A stretch of DNA of 64,000 nt from Pirellulales bacterium (GCA_022841705.1 JALHQZ010000001.1:930001-994000), one strand, 5' to 3'. Positions 34,739 to 43,734 are shown, counted from the first letter of the stretch. The notes: generated from the sequence alone by a model not told the origin. Made by a program: numbers and translations.

Positions 34739-35836
34739 TTACCGCAGTGCATTCGCCGCCGTCGCCGGCCGGCCATAAAGAAAGCCTTGCCCGCACGCGA
34801 AACCCATCTGGCGACAGATCTCATGGTCGGCTTCACGCTCCACGCCTTCGGCCAGGGCGATGATACCTAGTTCCAGCGTCATCTGCACCAGACGTTCGAC
34901 CATTTTCTGTCGTTCCAGTGACGCTTGCGACAGGTTCTGTACAAGCTTCATGTCGAACTTCAAGTAGTCGGGCGGCACTTCCACAAGTTCAACCAAGCGC
35001 GCTTGGCCGGCGCCGAAGTCGTCGTAGGCGAGGCCGATGCTCAGGTCGCTCAGCACCGCTCGCAATTCGCGCATTTGCTTGGTCTGCGTGGCGGTCGCTT
35101 CGTGGATCTCCAGCACCAGCGGTCGCGTCGGCGCTGCCTTACGCAGTTCCCGCAAAGAGAGAATCAAGAGGTCAGGATCGTCAATTTCATTCGGGTGCGT
35201 ATTGGCGAATAACAGGCAGTGACCCGGTAGCTCGGCGCCTTGCTTCACTCCTTCGTCGCGGAAGATGCGACTCAGCTCTGCTTCCATGTTCAGCACCGCG
35301 GCGGCTTGGAACATCGCCTTCGGATCGGTGAGCCCGAAGAAGCGGCTGCGGCCCAAGATCTCGTAACCCACCACCTGCCGCTCATCCATCGTGATAATCG
35401 GCTGAAAGTGCGGCGCTACGGCGCGTTCGGTTAACAGCTTATCGAACTGAATCAGAGCCAGCGCCCGGTCGGCCGAATTGTCTCGCACCGTCGCGTGGAA
35501 CGAGCTGATGTGGTTGCGGCCCGCGCGAAAGACAATATCCGCAAACTGCACCAAGTCCCCATTCTGCACAGCGACCAGCTCCTGCACACGTGAGCCGTTC
35601 ACGAACGTGCCGTTGGTGCTATGGAGATCGCGCACAAACAGCCGATCATGATCGAGAATCAGCTCGGCATGGCGGCTGGAAATCGTGGGGCTGGGAATCG
35701 TGAGCGATTGATCGGGCCGGCGGCCGACTGTGAACGGCGACGTATCGATCACCGCTGTGCGCAGCGGCTGATCATCGCTGAACTGTCCGGACAATAACCA
35801 AGTGGCGGAGCGCGGAGGCGAGAGTGTTGAGAGCAT
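34739..35836 (-). CDS. FHA-EAL protein, probable c-di-GMP phosphodiesterase reading phosphothreonine
   Basis: A 365-residue protein. The FHA domain (about 12-105) keeps the phosphothreonine-binding residues: FTVGRR (35-40), SSRHAE (53-58) and STNGTFVNG (73-81). The EAL domain (about 128-365) has YEILGR at the signature site, ANTHPNE, LEIHEA, YDDFGAGQA, KFDMKLV and IALAEGVE, so all metal and substrate acidic residues appear present. It should hydrolyse c-di-GMP and dock on phosphorylated partners. It is 38 bases downstream of the kinase-tubulin gene on the same strand, an obvious source of the phosphothreonine. Confidence 0.93.
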   Translation of the reverse strand: MLSTLSPPRSATWLLSGQFSDDQPLRTAVIDTSPFTVGRRPDQSLTIPSPTISSRHAELILDHDRLFVRDLHSTNGTFVNGSRVQELVAVQNGDLVQFADIVFRAGRNHISSFHATVRDNSADRALALIQFDKLLTERAVAPHFQPIITMDERQVVGYEILGRSRFFGLTDPKAMFQAAAVLNMEAELSRIFRDEGVKQGAELPGHCLLFANTHPNEIDDPDLLILSLRELRKAAPTRPLVLEIHEATATQTKQMRELRAVLSDLSIGLAYDDFGAGQARLVELVEVPPDYLKFDMKLVQNLSQASLERQKMVERLVQMTLELGIIALAEGVEREADHEICRQMGFACGQGFLYGRPATAANALR

Positions 35837-35874
35837 CGCAAACGCAACTGTTAGTAGGAAGGGGGAAATCGTAG

Positions 35875-38800
35875 TTAATTCAGCACTGCGGTCGCTCGGT
35901 TTAGAGTGGCGTCTGTCACGGGTGGCGGCGTAACGTAATTGCTGTCTTGCGGCGCCAGCACAGGGCCGCCCGCCACCAGTGAGCGCCAAGCGACATCACG
36001 CCGTGAATGCGTTCGTTCAGCGAATTGGGCGTAGTCGGTGCGGCGCTCGATCAGTTCCGCGGCCAGATGACGCAACGACAGCTCGCCAAACTCGGAAAGG
36101 CAATACTGTTCGCTCCGTTCACCGGGCAGGTTAAGGTTGGTCGTTAGTCCGGCTGTTGAGAGCGTTGGCGGTCCGCTCGTCGGTTCCACGAGCACCCGTA
36201 GCCGCCGAGTCGTGACGCCGAGCTGCGACATTCGCCACGCCGGAAACTCGGGATCGATAGACGCATCGGTCGCCTTGGAATTTTCGCTGGTGCGATTCGG
36301 TTGTAGGAGCGCTAGCGCTTCCTGCGGTGCGTAGTGGTTGAGAAAGTCCGCCAGCTCGCCGCTGCCCGCCGGACTAAGCAGCGCGGCGACCAGCCCCCCG
36401 CGCGCGGCGAAAAGTTCCGCTTGCAAACGCGCGTCGAGCGTGTCGGCGAGTTTGAGCACCGCGGACAAAGTCGGCGGATCGAGTTCCGGTTCCAGCTCCT
36501 GCTGCGCGCTCAGTCGAGCGATGGTCGCGGCCAGGCTATCGTCCGCCTGCTGAATCGCGGTGAGCAGCACCGCCAGCTCGCGGCGCAAACTGTCGACGAG
36601 GCGGAGCGCTCCCTCCGCCGACAGTCGCTGCAGCCGCTTGGCGTAGTAGTTCGCTTGAAACTCGCGCAATTGCTCGGGGGTGGGTTTCCGCCAAGCTCCG
36701 CCGGCCAGCCACAAGGCGCCGAGCTCAACGCGTTCGACTTCCGCCCGCTTGGCAAGCGCGGCCAGCTCCTTCGCCACCGCTTGCAGATGATCACCGATCC
36801 AATTGTGCGCGAGCTGCAAATGGTGCAGTCGAGCGCCGGGCTGATCAGCAAAACGCGCGAGCCACCGCGAGATTTCGCCTCGCAGTTTTTCTTCCAGTGC
36901 CTGTCCGGCGGCCTGCAAGTGCTTGTGACAAATTACCAGGCGCTGCTGCGAGTTGTTGTCGTCGGCGAAGGCTTCGTCGATGACCTCCTGCGCGCCGCCC
37001 CGCGTTTTGGCTTCGGGCGCTACGGCGAAACCTTCCAGCGCGGCGCGGCGGTCGCCTCCGAGGCCTGCCTCTAAGATATGCTCCAGCGCCGTGGTCAGCG
37101 GCGCGGCGCTAATTTTTAGTTTTTCAACGAACTCCGCGGCGCCAAGCACCATGGCGTCTGTCGCGCGATCGGTTACGACTCCTGGACTCGCCAGCAAGCA
37201 GGAGCCGGGTAGCCGCCATCGTTCGAGCAACCGCACAGCGCTCGCGATTCCCACCGCGCGGCACACGGCGGGCGTGGCCGAGTCGGCCCGCTGAACCATG
37301 AACGAGCGTAGGAGTCCGCGCGACTGGCCGCCGTAGTCTTCCGCTCGCCATGCCGCCAGCACTTTGCCAGCGGGGGTCAGACAATCGAGCCACAGGTAAT
37401 CGGCCACGCCGCGGATCGCCTGTTCGTACTGCGGGCCATCGAGTTGATCGCCCAGGGGCAACACATAAGTCGCTTCGAACGGCGCTTCTCCTGCCGGTCG
37501 GCAAGGAAGTCCGCACCCAGCATCGCCAGGATACTGCGTGTCCGGCTGGAAAAAGTGATTCACCTCCGCGAGACTGGCGAACGCATTCACGCGCGCTAGT
37601 TCCCCACGATGGGGTTCCCGTCCAGCACCTTGCAGCAGCACCCCCGTCACTTCAAAGTGTGTGAGCGTAAGTTTCTCCGCCAGTGACCGCACGGCGAAGG
37701 CGACATCCAGCAGCATCCCGCCGCCACTACCGCCGGAGATCGAGCTGAGCAGCACCACGCGCAGCGCTTTCGGCTGCAGCGACTGCTGCAAGCCAGAAGA
37801 CGCAGTAGCGCGCTGCTGGTCGCTCACGGTGTCGCTCATCGCTTTGCGAATTCGCTGAAACGTTTGACGGGCGTGATCCACGAGCGCCAGTCGGCCAAGT
37901 GGGCGGATCCCTTCGGTGCGCAGCGAACGCGGAATGTTGTAGAGCCACCGGCGACCCAGCCAGCCGAGTAAGCGATCCGCCTTGTCGCGGTAGTCCTGCG
38001 GGCGGCGGAGGGGCAGGCCAATCGTTTCGTCGGTCCGCAGGCCGGCGCCCGCCTCGCCGCCGCGGCACGCTTCGGCCAGCATTTGCGGGTCGGTATCGAT
38101 CAGCAGCATCGGTAAGCAGTCCGCCGCCGAGCCGCCCCCGCAGTGCTCCGCAACTTTGCGACGCAGTTCACGCATCACTTTGCCGGCAGCGCCGCCGAGG
38201 CCAATTACCAACGTCGGCGTGAGCGAGCCCGCAAGCGAAACATCGGCCAGCGGAGGCGGCAGCCGTTCACCGGTGCATTGCTCCGGTTCAAGTTCAAATA
38301 GCACCGGCTCGGCGCTGGCGAAGGGGTCGTCGCCGTCGGCGAAAACCTGGGTAACGCTGGCCGTCGAGTTGAGCGAATCGCTGTTCAATCGGATCGGCGT
38401 GGCCGACTGCGGCGTGGCGAAGCTGGTCGCTGTCGCAGTCGTCTCCGATGCAAAACCACCTTGCGCGGCGAGGGCCCGCACGAACGCCCGGCAGTTTTCG
38501 TACCGGTTCTGCGGATCCTTCGCCAGAGCCCGGGAAATCGCAAACCGATCTTGGTCGCTCAGGGCGCCGAGTTGCGGTTCATGATTGAGATGCTGCAACG
38601 TGAGCTCCGCGGCGGTTTGCCCCGTGAACGGCAGCGTGCCGAGTAGCAATTCTTGGTACACAATTGCGAGGCTGTATTGATCGCTCTGTGGCCCGGGCTG
38701 ACCACGAAAGACTTCCGGCGCAGCGTAAGCCGGGGTCATGCCCCCCACCAGCGACGCTTCCATTTGGGCCCCGATGCTTTTGGCCAAGCCGAAGTCCGCC

Positions 38801-39261
38801 ACCTTCACGTGGCCCGCGAGCATGAGCAGGTTTTCCGGCTTGACGTCGAGGTGAGCGATCTCGTGCCGCTCCACTAAAAAGTCGAGCGCATCAGCCGCTT
38901 CGGCCAAGTAGCTGAGCAGTTCCTCCCGCGGAATGCCCGCCTGGCCCGCCGCACGGCACGCAGCAAAGCGATCGCGCAGACTGCCATCAGCCAGTTCGCT
39001 GACGACCACCAACCGACCGTCGATGATTTCGATTCGTTCGAGCGAGAGCAAGAACGGATGCCGCACTTCGCGCACGCGGTCCAGCGCGCGCAGCTCGTTG
39101 ATGGCGCGTTTTTCATCCTGCCGGCCGAAGACAAACTTGACGGCCTTGTTGAGCCCCCCCGGCGCCGTGGCGCTCCAGACTTCACCATACCCGCCAGCGC
39201 CGATACGCTCCTGCAGCACATAGCCGGGCAAATTCAAGGTCGGGGCGTCCGAAGCACTCAT
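35875..39261 (-). CDS. Ser/Thr protein kinase fused to a tubulin-like domain
   Basis: A 1128-residue protein. The Hanks-type kinase (about 13-265) has the glycine loop IGAGGYGEVW, Lys42 in KAVKF, HLDVKPENLL (Asp139, with Leu in place of the usual HRD Arg), VADFGLAK (Asp156) and APEVF. A Ser/Thr-rich linker follows. From about 349 a second, GTPase-like domain opens with LVIGLGGAAGKVMRELRRKV, then LLIDTDP, and reaches LLSSISGGSGGGMLLDVAFA near 505, equivalent to the tubulin/FtsZ GGGTGSG loop, as in the bacterial tubulin-like (Tubulin_2) proteins. The C-terminal 400 residues are helical with no recognisable family. There is no membrane span. It lies between the AAA+ gene and FHA-EAL gene. Confidence 0.9.
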   Translation of the reverse strand: MSASDAPTLNLPGYVLQERIGAGGYGEVWSATAPGGLNKAVKFVFGRQDEKRAINELRALDRVREVRHPFLLSLERIEIIDGRLVVVSELADGSLRDRFAACRAAGQAGIPREELLSYLAEAADALDFLVERHEIAHLDVKPENLLMLAGHVKVADFGLAKSIGAQMEASLVGGMTPAYAAPEVFRGQPGPQSDQYSLAIVYQELLLGTLPFTGQTAAELTLQHLNHEPQLGALSDQDRFAISRALAKDPQNRYENCRAFVRALAAQGGFASETTATATSFATPQSATPIRLNSDSLNSTASVTQVFADGDDPFASAEPVLFELEPEQCTGERLPPPLADVSLAGSLTPTLVIGLGGAAGKVMRELRRKVAEHCGGGSAADCLPMLLIDTDPQMLAEACRGGEAGAGLRTDETIGLPLRRPQDYRDKADRLLGWLGRRWLYNIPRSLRTEGIRPLGRLALVDHARQTFQRIRKAMSDTVSDQQRATASSGLQQSLQPKALRVVLLSSISGGSGGGMLLDVAFAVRSLAEKLTLTHFEVTGVLLQGAGREPHRGELARVNAFASLAEVNHFFQPDTQYPGDAGCGLPCRPAGEAPFEATYVLPLGDQLDGPQYEQAIRGVADYLWLDCLTPAGKVLAAWRAEDYGGQSRGLLRSFMVQRADSATPAVCRAVGIASAVRLLERWRLPGSCLLASPGVVTDRATDAMVLGAAEFVEKLKISAAPLTTALEHILEAGLGGDRRAALEGFAVAPEAKTRGGAQEVIDEAFADDNNSQQRLVICHKHLQAAGQALEEKLRGEISRWLARFADQPGARLHHLQLAHNWIGDHLQAVAKELAALAKRAEVERVELGALWLAGGAWRKPTPEQLREFQANYYAKRLQRLSAEGALRLVDSLRRELAVLLTAIQQADDSLAATIARLSAQQELEPELDPPTLSAVLKLADTLDARLQAELFAARGGLVAALLSPAGSGELADFLNHYAPQEALALLQPNRTSENSKATDASIDPEFPAWRMSQLGVTTRRLRVLVEPTSGPPTLSTAGLTTNLNLPGERSEQYCLSEFGELSLRHLAAELIERRTDYAQFAERTHSRRDVAWRSLVAGGPVLAPQDSNYVTPPPVTDATLNRATAVLN

Positions 39262-39322
39262 GGCGAATCTCTTGTGTAGCAAAGTTGCCGCGCTTAGTCG
39301 CAAGCGGCGTTGAAGCGTGTTT

Positions 39323-40660
39323 TTACGATGTTGCTTTCGTCTTTTCAGCTGTCGCGGCGAAGTAGCCGTTCACGGCGCGGTCCAGGTAGTCGGGTCGCAA
39401 TTCAACCGGAGTTCCTTGGTAGACGCAGTAGTTCCGTATCTGGAGCAGCAGGTCGCGGGCGTGGCAGCGCCGCAGAGGGCGGTTGTGGGGGCGGTAGTGC
39501 TTTTGCACCAGGTAGTCCACCGCTTCCGGGCGATTCTTGAACCCCAGCGATTGACAGCCCGCGGCGAACAGGCCGCGAAACTCTTCCAACGTGGGGTCGT
39601 TCACTTCCACTTTGTACGGAATGCGCCGTAGGAACGCTTCGTCCGCTAAATCGGTCGGTTCCAAATTGGTCGAGAAGATAATGAGTTGGTCAAACGGCAC
39701 GCAAATCTTCTTGCCGGTCGCCAGCGTGAGGTAATCGAAGCGGTTTTCCAGCGGAATGATCCAGCGGTTGAGCAGCTCCATCGGCTCGACACGTTGGCGG
39801 CCGAAGTCATCGATCAGCAAGCAGCCGCAATTGCTCTTTAGTTGCAGCGATGCTTCGCTGACATTCGACATGGGGTCATGCCGAATCTCCAGGCTCTCCA
39901 TGGTCAGTTCCCCGCCGACCACCACGGTGGGCCGGCGAATGCGTACCCACCGAGTGTCCCCTGCACTGCGTTTCAGGAGCGAGTCGTCGCTTTCCTTGAT
40001 GGCTTCGTGGCACGCCGCATCGTACAGCTTGATGATCTGTCCATCGTCGATCAGCGCGTGGGGAATCCAAATGTGTTGACCGAAGCACTTGGTGATCCGC
40101 CGCGCCAGCGTGGTTTTGCCATTGCCGGGGGCGCCGTACAAAAACAGCCCAGCGCCCGAATTCACGGCTGGGCCGAGGATATCGAGCATTTCCGTTGAGA
40201 TGGAAATATCCGCGAAGGCTTCTAGCAGTTCTTGCTGCTGCGCCGTTTCGTCGCGAATGGTCTGCGCTTCCACCGAGTTGACGTAATCTTCCAGCGGCAC
40301 CGGCGTGGGACCGACGTACGCGCACGCTTTCAGGGCCACTTGCGCGCGGTTGACTCCTTCGTCCGTGAGCGCGTAGTAATAGTCGTTCAGCGCCGCCTGC
40401 CCCTTGTGAAAGATGATTTGCCGTGAACGCAAGCTATTGAACAACGGATCGAGCACCGCAATCGGCACGCACAGTCGCCGCGCGACATCTCGCCCGGCGG
40501 CCACCCCCATCTGCAACAGGAACTTCACGACCAACGACTCGACCAAGATGGGACTGACGCCCAAATCTTCGAGCGAGCGCGGCTCGGCCGGGCAGAACGA
40601 TTCTTGCTGCCAGAGGTCGCCCAACAGGCCGATCGGTGATTCCGCAACGGAAGTGCTCAT
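39323..40660 (-). CDS. AAA+ ATPase with N-terminal winged-helix-like domain
   Basis: A 445-residue ATPase. Residues about 30-130 form a helical, winged-helix-like domain ending LKACAYVGPTPVPLEDYVNS. The AAA+ core begins near 150, with Walker A GAPGNGKT (176-183), Walker B LLIDDFG (281-287), a sensor-1 Asn in IIFSTNLEP, and the Arg finger candidates LRRIPYKVE. This large AAA+ class often gives motor or disassembly function. It is 61 bases upstream of the kinase-tubulin gene on the same strand, and with the FHA-EAL gene forms a probable three-gene operon. Start set at MSTSVAES; the longer frame adds only 11 weak residues. Confidence 0.9.
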   Translation of the reverse strand: MSTSVAESPIGLLGDLWQQESFCPAEPRSLEDLGVSPILVESLVVKFLLQMGVAAGRDVARRLCVPIAVLDPLFNSLRSRQIIFHKGQAALNDYYYALTDEGVNRAQVALKACAYVGPTPVPLEDYVNSVEAQTIRDETAQQQELLEAFADISISTEMLDILGPAVNSGAGLFLYGAPGNGKTTLARRITKCFGQHIWIPHALIDDGQIIKLYDAACHEAIKESDDSLLKRSAGDTRWVRIRRPTVVVGGELTMESLEIRHDPMSNVSEASLQLKSNCGCLLIDDFGRQRVEPMELLNRWIIPLENRFDYLTLATGKKICVPFDQLIIFSTNLEPTDLADEAFLRRIPYKVEVNDPTLEEFRGLFAAGCQSLGFKNRPEAVDYLVQKHYRPHNRPLRRCHARDLLLQIRNYCVYQGTPVELRPDYLDRAVNGYFAATAEKTKATS

Positions 40661-40804
40661 AATGCCAGCGCCCACTAAGCCCGCGGCCACCACTTAGCAG
40701 CGGGGGCGAAACTTGGATTTCGATGAGCAAATGTAGGTCACGCCAACCCGCCGCTGGTGCGCCGCGGTGGGGGCAATTAACCGTTAAAACCACCACAATC
40801 GTGC

Positions 40805-40829
40805 GCCGGGCTGAGAAGCCCGATGTACG
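40805..40829. repeat. Single palindromic arm, family 1
   Basis: GCCGGGCTGAGAAGCCCGAT is a solitary family-1 unit between divergent AAA+ and cyclophilin genes. Confidence 0.7.
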
Positions 40830-40907
40830 TGAGGCAATTGGTTTCGGAGCGGCCGTCGGGTAGGATGGGCTGACCCACAAATCCTCACAACGCCCGGAGA
40901 AACCCGC

Positions 40908-41345
40908 ATGAAAGTCGCCACCATCAAAACGAACCGCGGAGAAATCCGCCTGCAATTGCACGAAGATAAGGCCCCGAAGACCGTGGCGAACTTTGAGAAA
41001 TTGGCGAGCGAAGGTTTCTATAACGGGCTGAAGTTCCACCGCGTGATCGAGGACTTCATGATCCAAACTGGCTGTCCAAAGGGGACCGGCACCGGCGGGC
41101 CAGGCTACACTTTCGCCGATGAGTTTCACTCCAGCCTCAAGCACGATGGCCCCGGCGTGATGTCGATGGCCAATGCCGGGCCGAACACCAACGGTTCGCA
41201 GTTTTTCATTACCCACGTCGAAACGCCGTGGCTCGACGGTAAGCATTCCGTCTTCGGCCAAGTGCTCGGCGACGGCCAAAAAGTGGTCGATGCGATTCAG
41301 CAGGGTGACGTGATGGAATCGGTCACGGTGGCGGAAGTTAAGTAA
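40908..41345 (+). CDS. ppiB: Peptidylprolyl isomerase, cyclophilin type
   Basis: A 145-residue cyclophilin that catalyses cis-trans prolyl isomerisation. The active-site blocks are [20 protein letters not shown] (Arg and Phe), [20 protein letters not shown] (Gln, Phe) and [15 protein letters not shown] (His). No signal peptide, so cytoplasmic. Size and order are typical of bacterial PpiB. It is divergent from the AAA+ operon. Confidence 0.96.
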   Translation: MKVATIKTNRGEIRLQLHEDKAPKTVANFEKLASEGFYNGLKFHRVIEDFMIQTGCPKGTGTGGPGYTFADEFHSSLKHDGPGVMSMANAGPNTNGSQFFITHVETPWLDGKHSVFGQVLGDGQKVVDAIQQGDVMESVTVAEVK

Positions 41346-41348
41346 TTA

Positions 41349-41424
41349 GCACGGGACCGAAGTCCCGCGCGAATCCAGAGATCGAGTTTGGCTTCATTCA
41401 TCGCGCGGGACTTCGGTCCCGTGC
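41349..41424. repeat. Paired palindrome, family 3
   Basis: Perfect 24-base inverted arms at 41349-41372 and 41401-41424 (words GCACGGGACCGAAGTCCC and complement) around a 28-base spacer, each arm itself palindromic. It lies after the cyclophilin stop. A/T-rich sequence follows (41425-41510) without a gene. Confidence 0.88.
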
Positions 41425-41621
41425 GACAAGAATGAACGTTTTGCACGTTTCCCAAGGATTGTGAAGATTTTGAGAAGAAATTGCTTGTAACTTCTTGCGG
41501 TTGAGCGTAGAGTGAGCCGCGCCCCGCTGATGGAGCTTGCTAAGGGGGTAGGCCGGAAAAGAGAGAGAAGAGCACGCGACGTTTGGCCTGGCTGTGAGAC
41601 TCATCTCTGAAGGGAGCGCAA

Positions 41622-42659
41622 ATGAAGGCGACTCCGCGGCTGGCGGCTGCCGATGCACCTCACGCACGGGCGGCGCCGCTGCTGGGGAATTCCCCGGCGG
41701 TGGTGCGACTGCGCCGAGAAATCGAGCGGGCTGCCCAATTTTCTTCGAACGTCTTGGTCACGGGCCCTAGCGGCACCGGCAAGGAGCTTGTCGCTCGGTG
41801 GCTGCACGACGCGGGGCCGCGCCACTCGGAGCCCTTCATTCCGGTCGACTGCGCGTCGCTCTCCGGCGAATTGATGGCGAGCCAACTCTTCGGGCACGTT
41901 GCCGGGGCGTTCACGGGGGCCAACTGCGATGCCCTCGGTTGCTTTCGCGCCGCCCAAGGGGGCACCATTTTTCTGGATGAGATCGGCGAACTCGAACCAC
42001 CCATGCAAGCCAAACTCTTGCGGGTGCTGCAAGAGCGAACTGTCACCCCGGTGGGAAGCTATCGCTCCTACCCTGTGACCGCGCGGGTCGTGGCGGCGAC
42101 GAATCGCGACCTGCGCGAAGAAGTTCGCCATAGCCGCTTCCGGGGAGATTTGTACTTTCGGCTGCATGTGATTCATCTGGAAACCACGCCGCTCGCCCGA
42201 CGCGCGAGCGATATTCCCCTTCTGGCGGAAGCGTTTCTGACCCAATTAGCAGCGGAAGGTCTGCCGCAGTGTCGGCTGACTCCTCAGGCCATCGAATTGC
42301 TGTGCCGTTTTGCGTGGCCCGGCAATATCCGCCAGCTGCGTAATCTGCTCGAACAAGCCGTGATTGAAGCGGAAGCGCCCAGCCTCTCCGCCGACTTGCT
42401 CTCGGCCTTGCTGGGGGATGAAGCCGCGGAGCGTAATGCGGCGTGGGATTCTGCCGAGACGATTGTCGATGAACCCACAGCGCTGCCCAAGCTGGCTTGG
42501 AGCACGCTCGCCGAAGTGGAACGGGCTCATTTGCTACAGACGCTGGAGCACACGTTTTTCAATCGCTCCGCCGCCGCCCGACTCTTAGGCATCACCCGCC
42601 AAGCGCTGCTGCGCAAGCTCGAGCGGTATCAGATTGATTTGCCCACGCGACGCGATTAG
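41622..42659 (+). CDS. Sigma-54-dependent transcriptional activator without receiver domain
   Basis: A 345-residue enhancer-binding protein. The AAA+ core has Walker A TGPSGTGKELVARWLH, the sigma-54-contacting loop GAFTGA near residue 102, Walker B GGTIFLDEIGEL, and the R-finger region FRGDLYFRLHV; the C-terminal Fis-type helix-turn-helix is NRSAAARLLGITRQALLRKL. It lacks any N-terminal GAF, PAS or receiver domain beyond a 20-residue stub, so it may be constitutively active or controlled by a separate protein. The degenerate receiver gene follows 266 bases downstream and the PEP-CTERM array begins soon after; PEP-CTERM genes in other bacteria are often sigma-54 targets. Confidence 0.95.
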   Translation: MKATPRLAAADAPHARAAPLLGNSPAVVRLRREIERAAQFSSNVLVTGPSGTGKELVARWLHDAGPRHSEPFIPVDCASLSGELMASQLFGHVAGAFTGANCDALGCFRAAQGGTIFLDEIGELEPPMQAKLLRVLQERTVTPVGSYRSYPVTARVVAATNRDLREEVRHSRFRGDLYFRLHVIHLETTPLARRASDIPLLAEAFLTQLAAEGLPQCRLTPQAIELLCRFAWPGNIRQLRNLLEQAVIEAEAPSLSADLLSALLGDEAAERNAAWDSAETIVDEPTALPKLAWSTLAEVERAHLLQTLEHTFFNRSAAARLLGITRQALLRKLERYQIDLPTRRD

Positions 42660-42671
42660 CCCTGCGGCCCT

Positions 42672-42720
42672 CTGTCCATTCTCGGACAACCTTCGCCGCG
42701 ATCACCGTCCGTTAACGGAC
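42672..42720. promoter_or_regulatory. Two GTCC-N6-GGAC dyads upstream of the degenerate receiver gene
   Basis: TGTCCATTCTCGGACA (42672-42687) and CGTCCGTTAACGGACA (42706-42721) both follow NGTCC-N6-GGACA with equal spacing, 34 bases apart. A further GGACA half-site lies near 42738. This looks like an operator pair for a dimeric regulator, perhaps the neighbouring activator. Confidence 0.45.
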
Positions 42721-42925
42721 ACTTCTATCGTGTCACCGGACAGCGGGAGTTTCGAGCTCCACGCGTCGCTGCCGAGACCAAAAAATCTAACTACTTAACA
42801 GCGCTCAACTTGCGCGCAATTTGATCGCCTGGCATGCGCAATTGGCGCCGCGTGTGCTTTACAGCAGTCCGGTGAAGTCGCACCTTGCGGCTCGCACAAG
42901 CACCTGCGAAACCCCAGGCTGTCTA

Positions 42926-43357
42926 ATGCATGCTTCAACTCGGCGCGCCGGCGACTTGGTCGTCGTCGATGCAGCGCCTAATGACTATACTCCGCTCGCC
43001 CGTACTGGGCTCGAATCGCATGAGCGCGCGCCCCCGCTGACCATTCGCCACTTCCGCACTGGCGAAGAAGCGCTGCGGGCTTTCGATCCAACCGCCACCA
43101 CGTTGTGGATGGCCAATCTCAAACTGCCCGACATGACGGGCATCGCCCTGTTGGAGTTGATTCGTCGGCGAGCCCATCGTTATCCCGTCGTTCTGGTGGG
43201 GGATGTTTACAGCGCCGACGATGAGCTGGCCGCTCGCTCAGCGGGGGCTTCGGCGTATCTCTGCAAACCGGTGGAAGCGAGTTGGCTAAAGCTGCTACGG
43301 CGGACGCCACCGGTGCGACATGTGGCGCGGAAGGGGGCGTCGCAGACGTATCCGTAA
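42926..43357 (+). CDS. Degenerate response-regulator receiver protein
   Basis: A 143-residue receiver-fold protein with no output domain. LVVVDAAPND carries one acidic residue of the usual DD pair (Asp15), and the phospho-acceptor strand reads LWMANLKLPDMTG, putting Asn64 where the conserved Asp belongs. The switch Thr/Ser is also replaced (PVVLVGDVYS), while the Lys of YLCKPVE (Lys114) is retained. It cannot be phosphorylated normally. Pairing with the receiverless activator 266 bases upstream suggests an aspartate-independent regulator for that protein. Start at MHASTRRAG; the longer in-frame extension lies in the operator region. Confidence 0.8.
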   Translation: MHASTRRAGDLVVVDAAPNDYTPLARTGLESHERAPPLTIRHFRTGEEALRAFDPTATTLWMANLKLPDMTGIALLELIRRRAHRYPVVLVGDVYSADDELAARSAGASAYLCKPVEASWLKLLRRTPPVRHVARKGASQTYP

Positions 43358-43370
43358 AACCGTGTGCCAC

Positions 43371-43394
43371 TGTCCGGCTTGTCCGGCAGTGGAA
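43371..43394 (+). terminator. Hairpin after the receiver gene
   Basis: CCACTGTCCGG pairs with CCGGCAGTGG with one bulged base around CTTGT, 12 bases after the receiver stop. No T-tract, so termination is uncertain. Confidence 0.45.
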
Positions 43395-43477
43395 AGCGGC
43401 TACACGGAACGCGTTCCGCTAGCGCGTCGCGGCTAACGATCACATCACATTTGTTTCCAACTTTAAGGAGTTGTCTC

Positions 43478-43666
43478 ATGACCGTTATTGAAAACTACGA
43501 CGTGGAACTCGAATTCTCGCTCGATGATTTGTTTGGCGATCAGCTGCAGTTCCAAAAAATTCGGCCGCGGCACGAAGGGCACATGCCGTGCGGGCGCGAC
43601 ATGGCTCGCAGCCGGGCGCGGCATCGCTGCAATGCCGATCGCAAGCGCGCCCATAGCTACCGTTAA
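43478..43666 (+). CDS. Unknown 62-residue basic protein
   Basis: A small intracellular protein, MTVIENYDVELEFSLDDLFG at its acidic start and an Arg/His-rich, Cys-containing C-terminus (GHMPCGRDMARSRARHRCNA). AAGGAG nine bases before the ATG, inside a leader of the same form as the PEP-CTERM genes (CTTTAAGGAGTTGTCTC), supports expression. Two Cys and several His could bind metal. No family is recognised. It precedes the array of PEP-CTERM genes on the same strand and may be co-regulated with it. Confidence 0.65.
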   Translation: MTVIENYDVELEFSLDDLFGDQLQFQKIRPRHEGHMPCGRDMARSRARHRCNADRKRAHSYR

Positions 43667-43734
43667 ACCGCCGCCTGGAGGGCGTGTTCTGGTTTCTCAC
43701 CTCAGGGTTCTTCGCTTACTTTGGAGTTGTTCTC

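Noticed and set aside
42830..42846. Possible -24/-12 sigma-54 promoter TGGCATGCGCAATTGGC
   Set aside because: The GG and GC elements are one base too far apart, and TTGG replaces TTGC.
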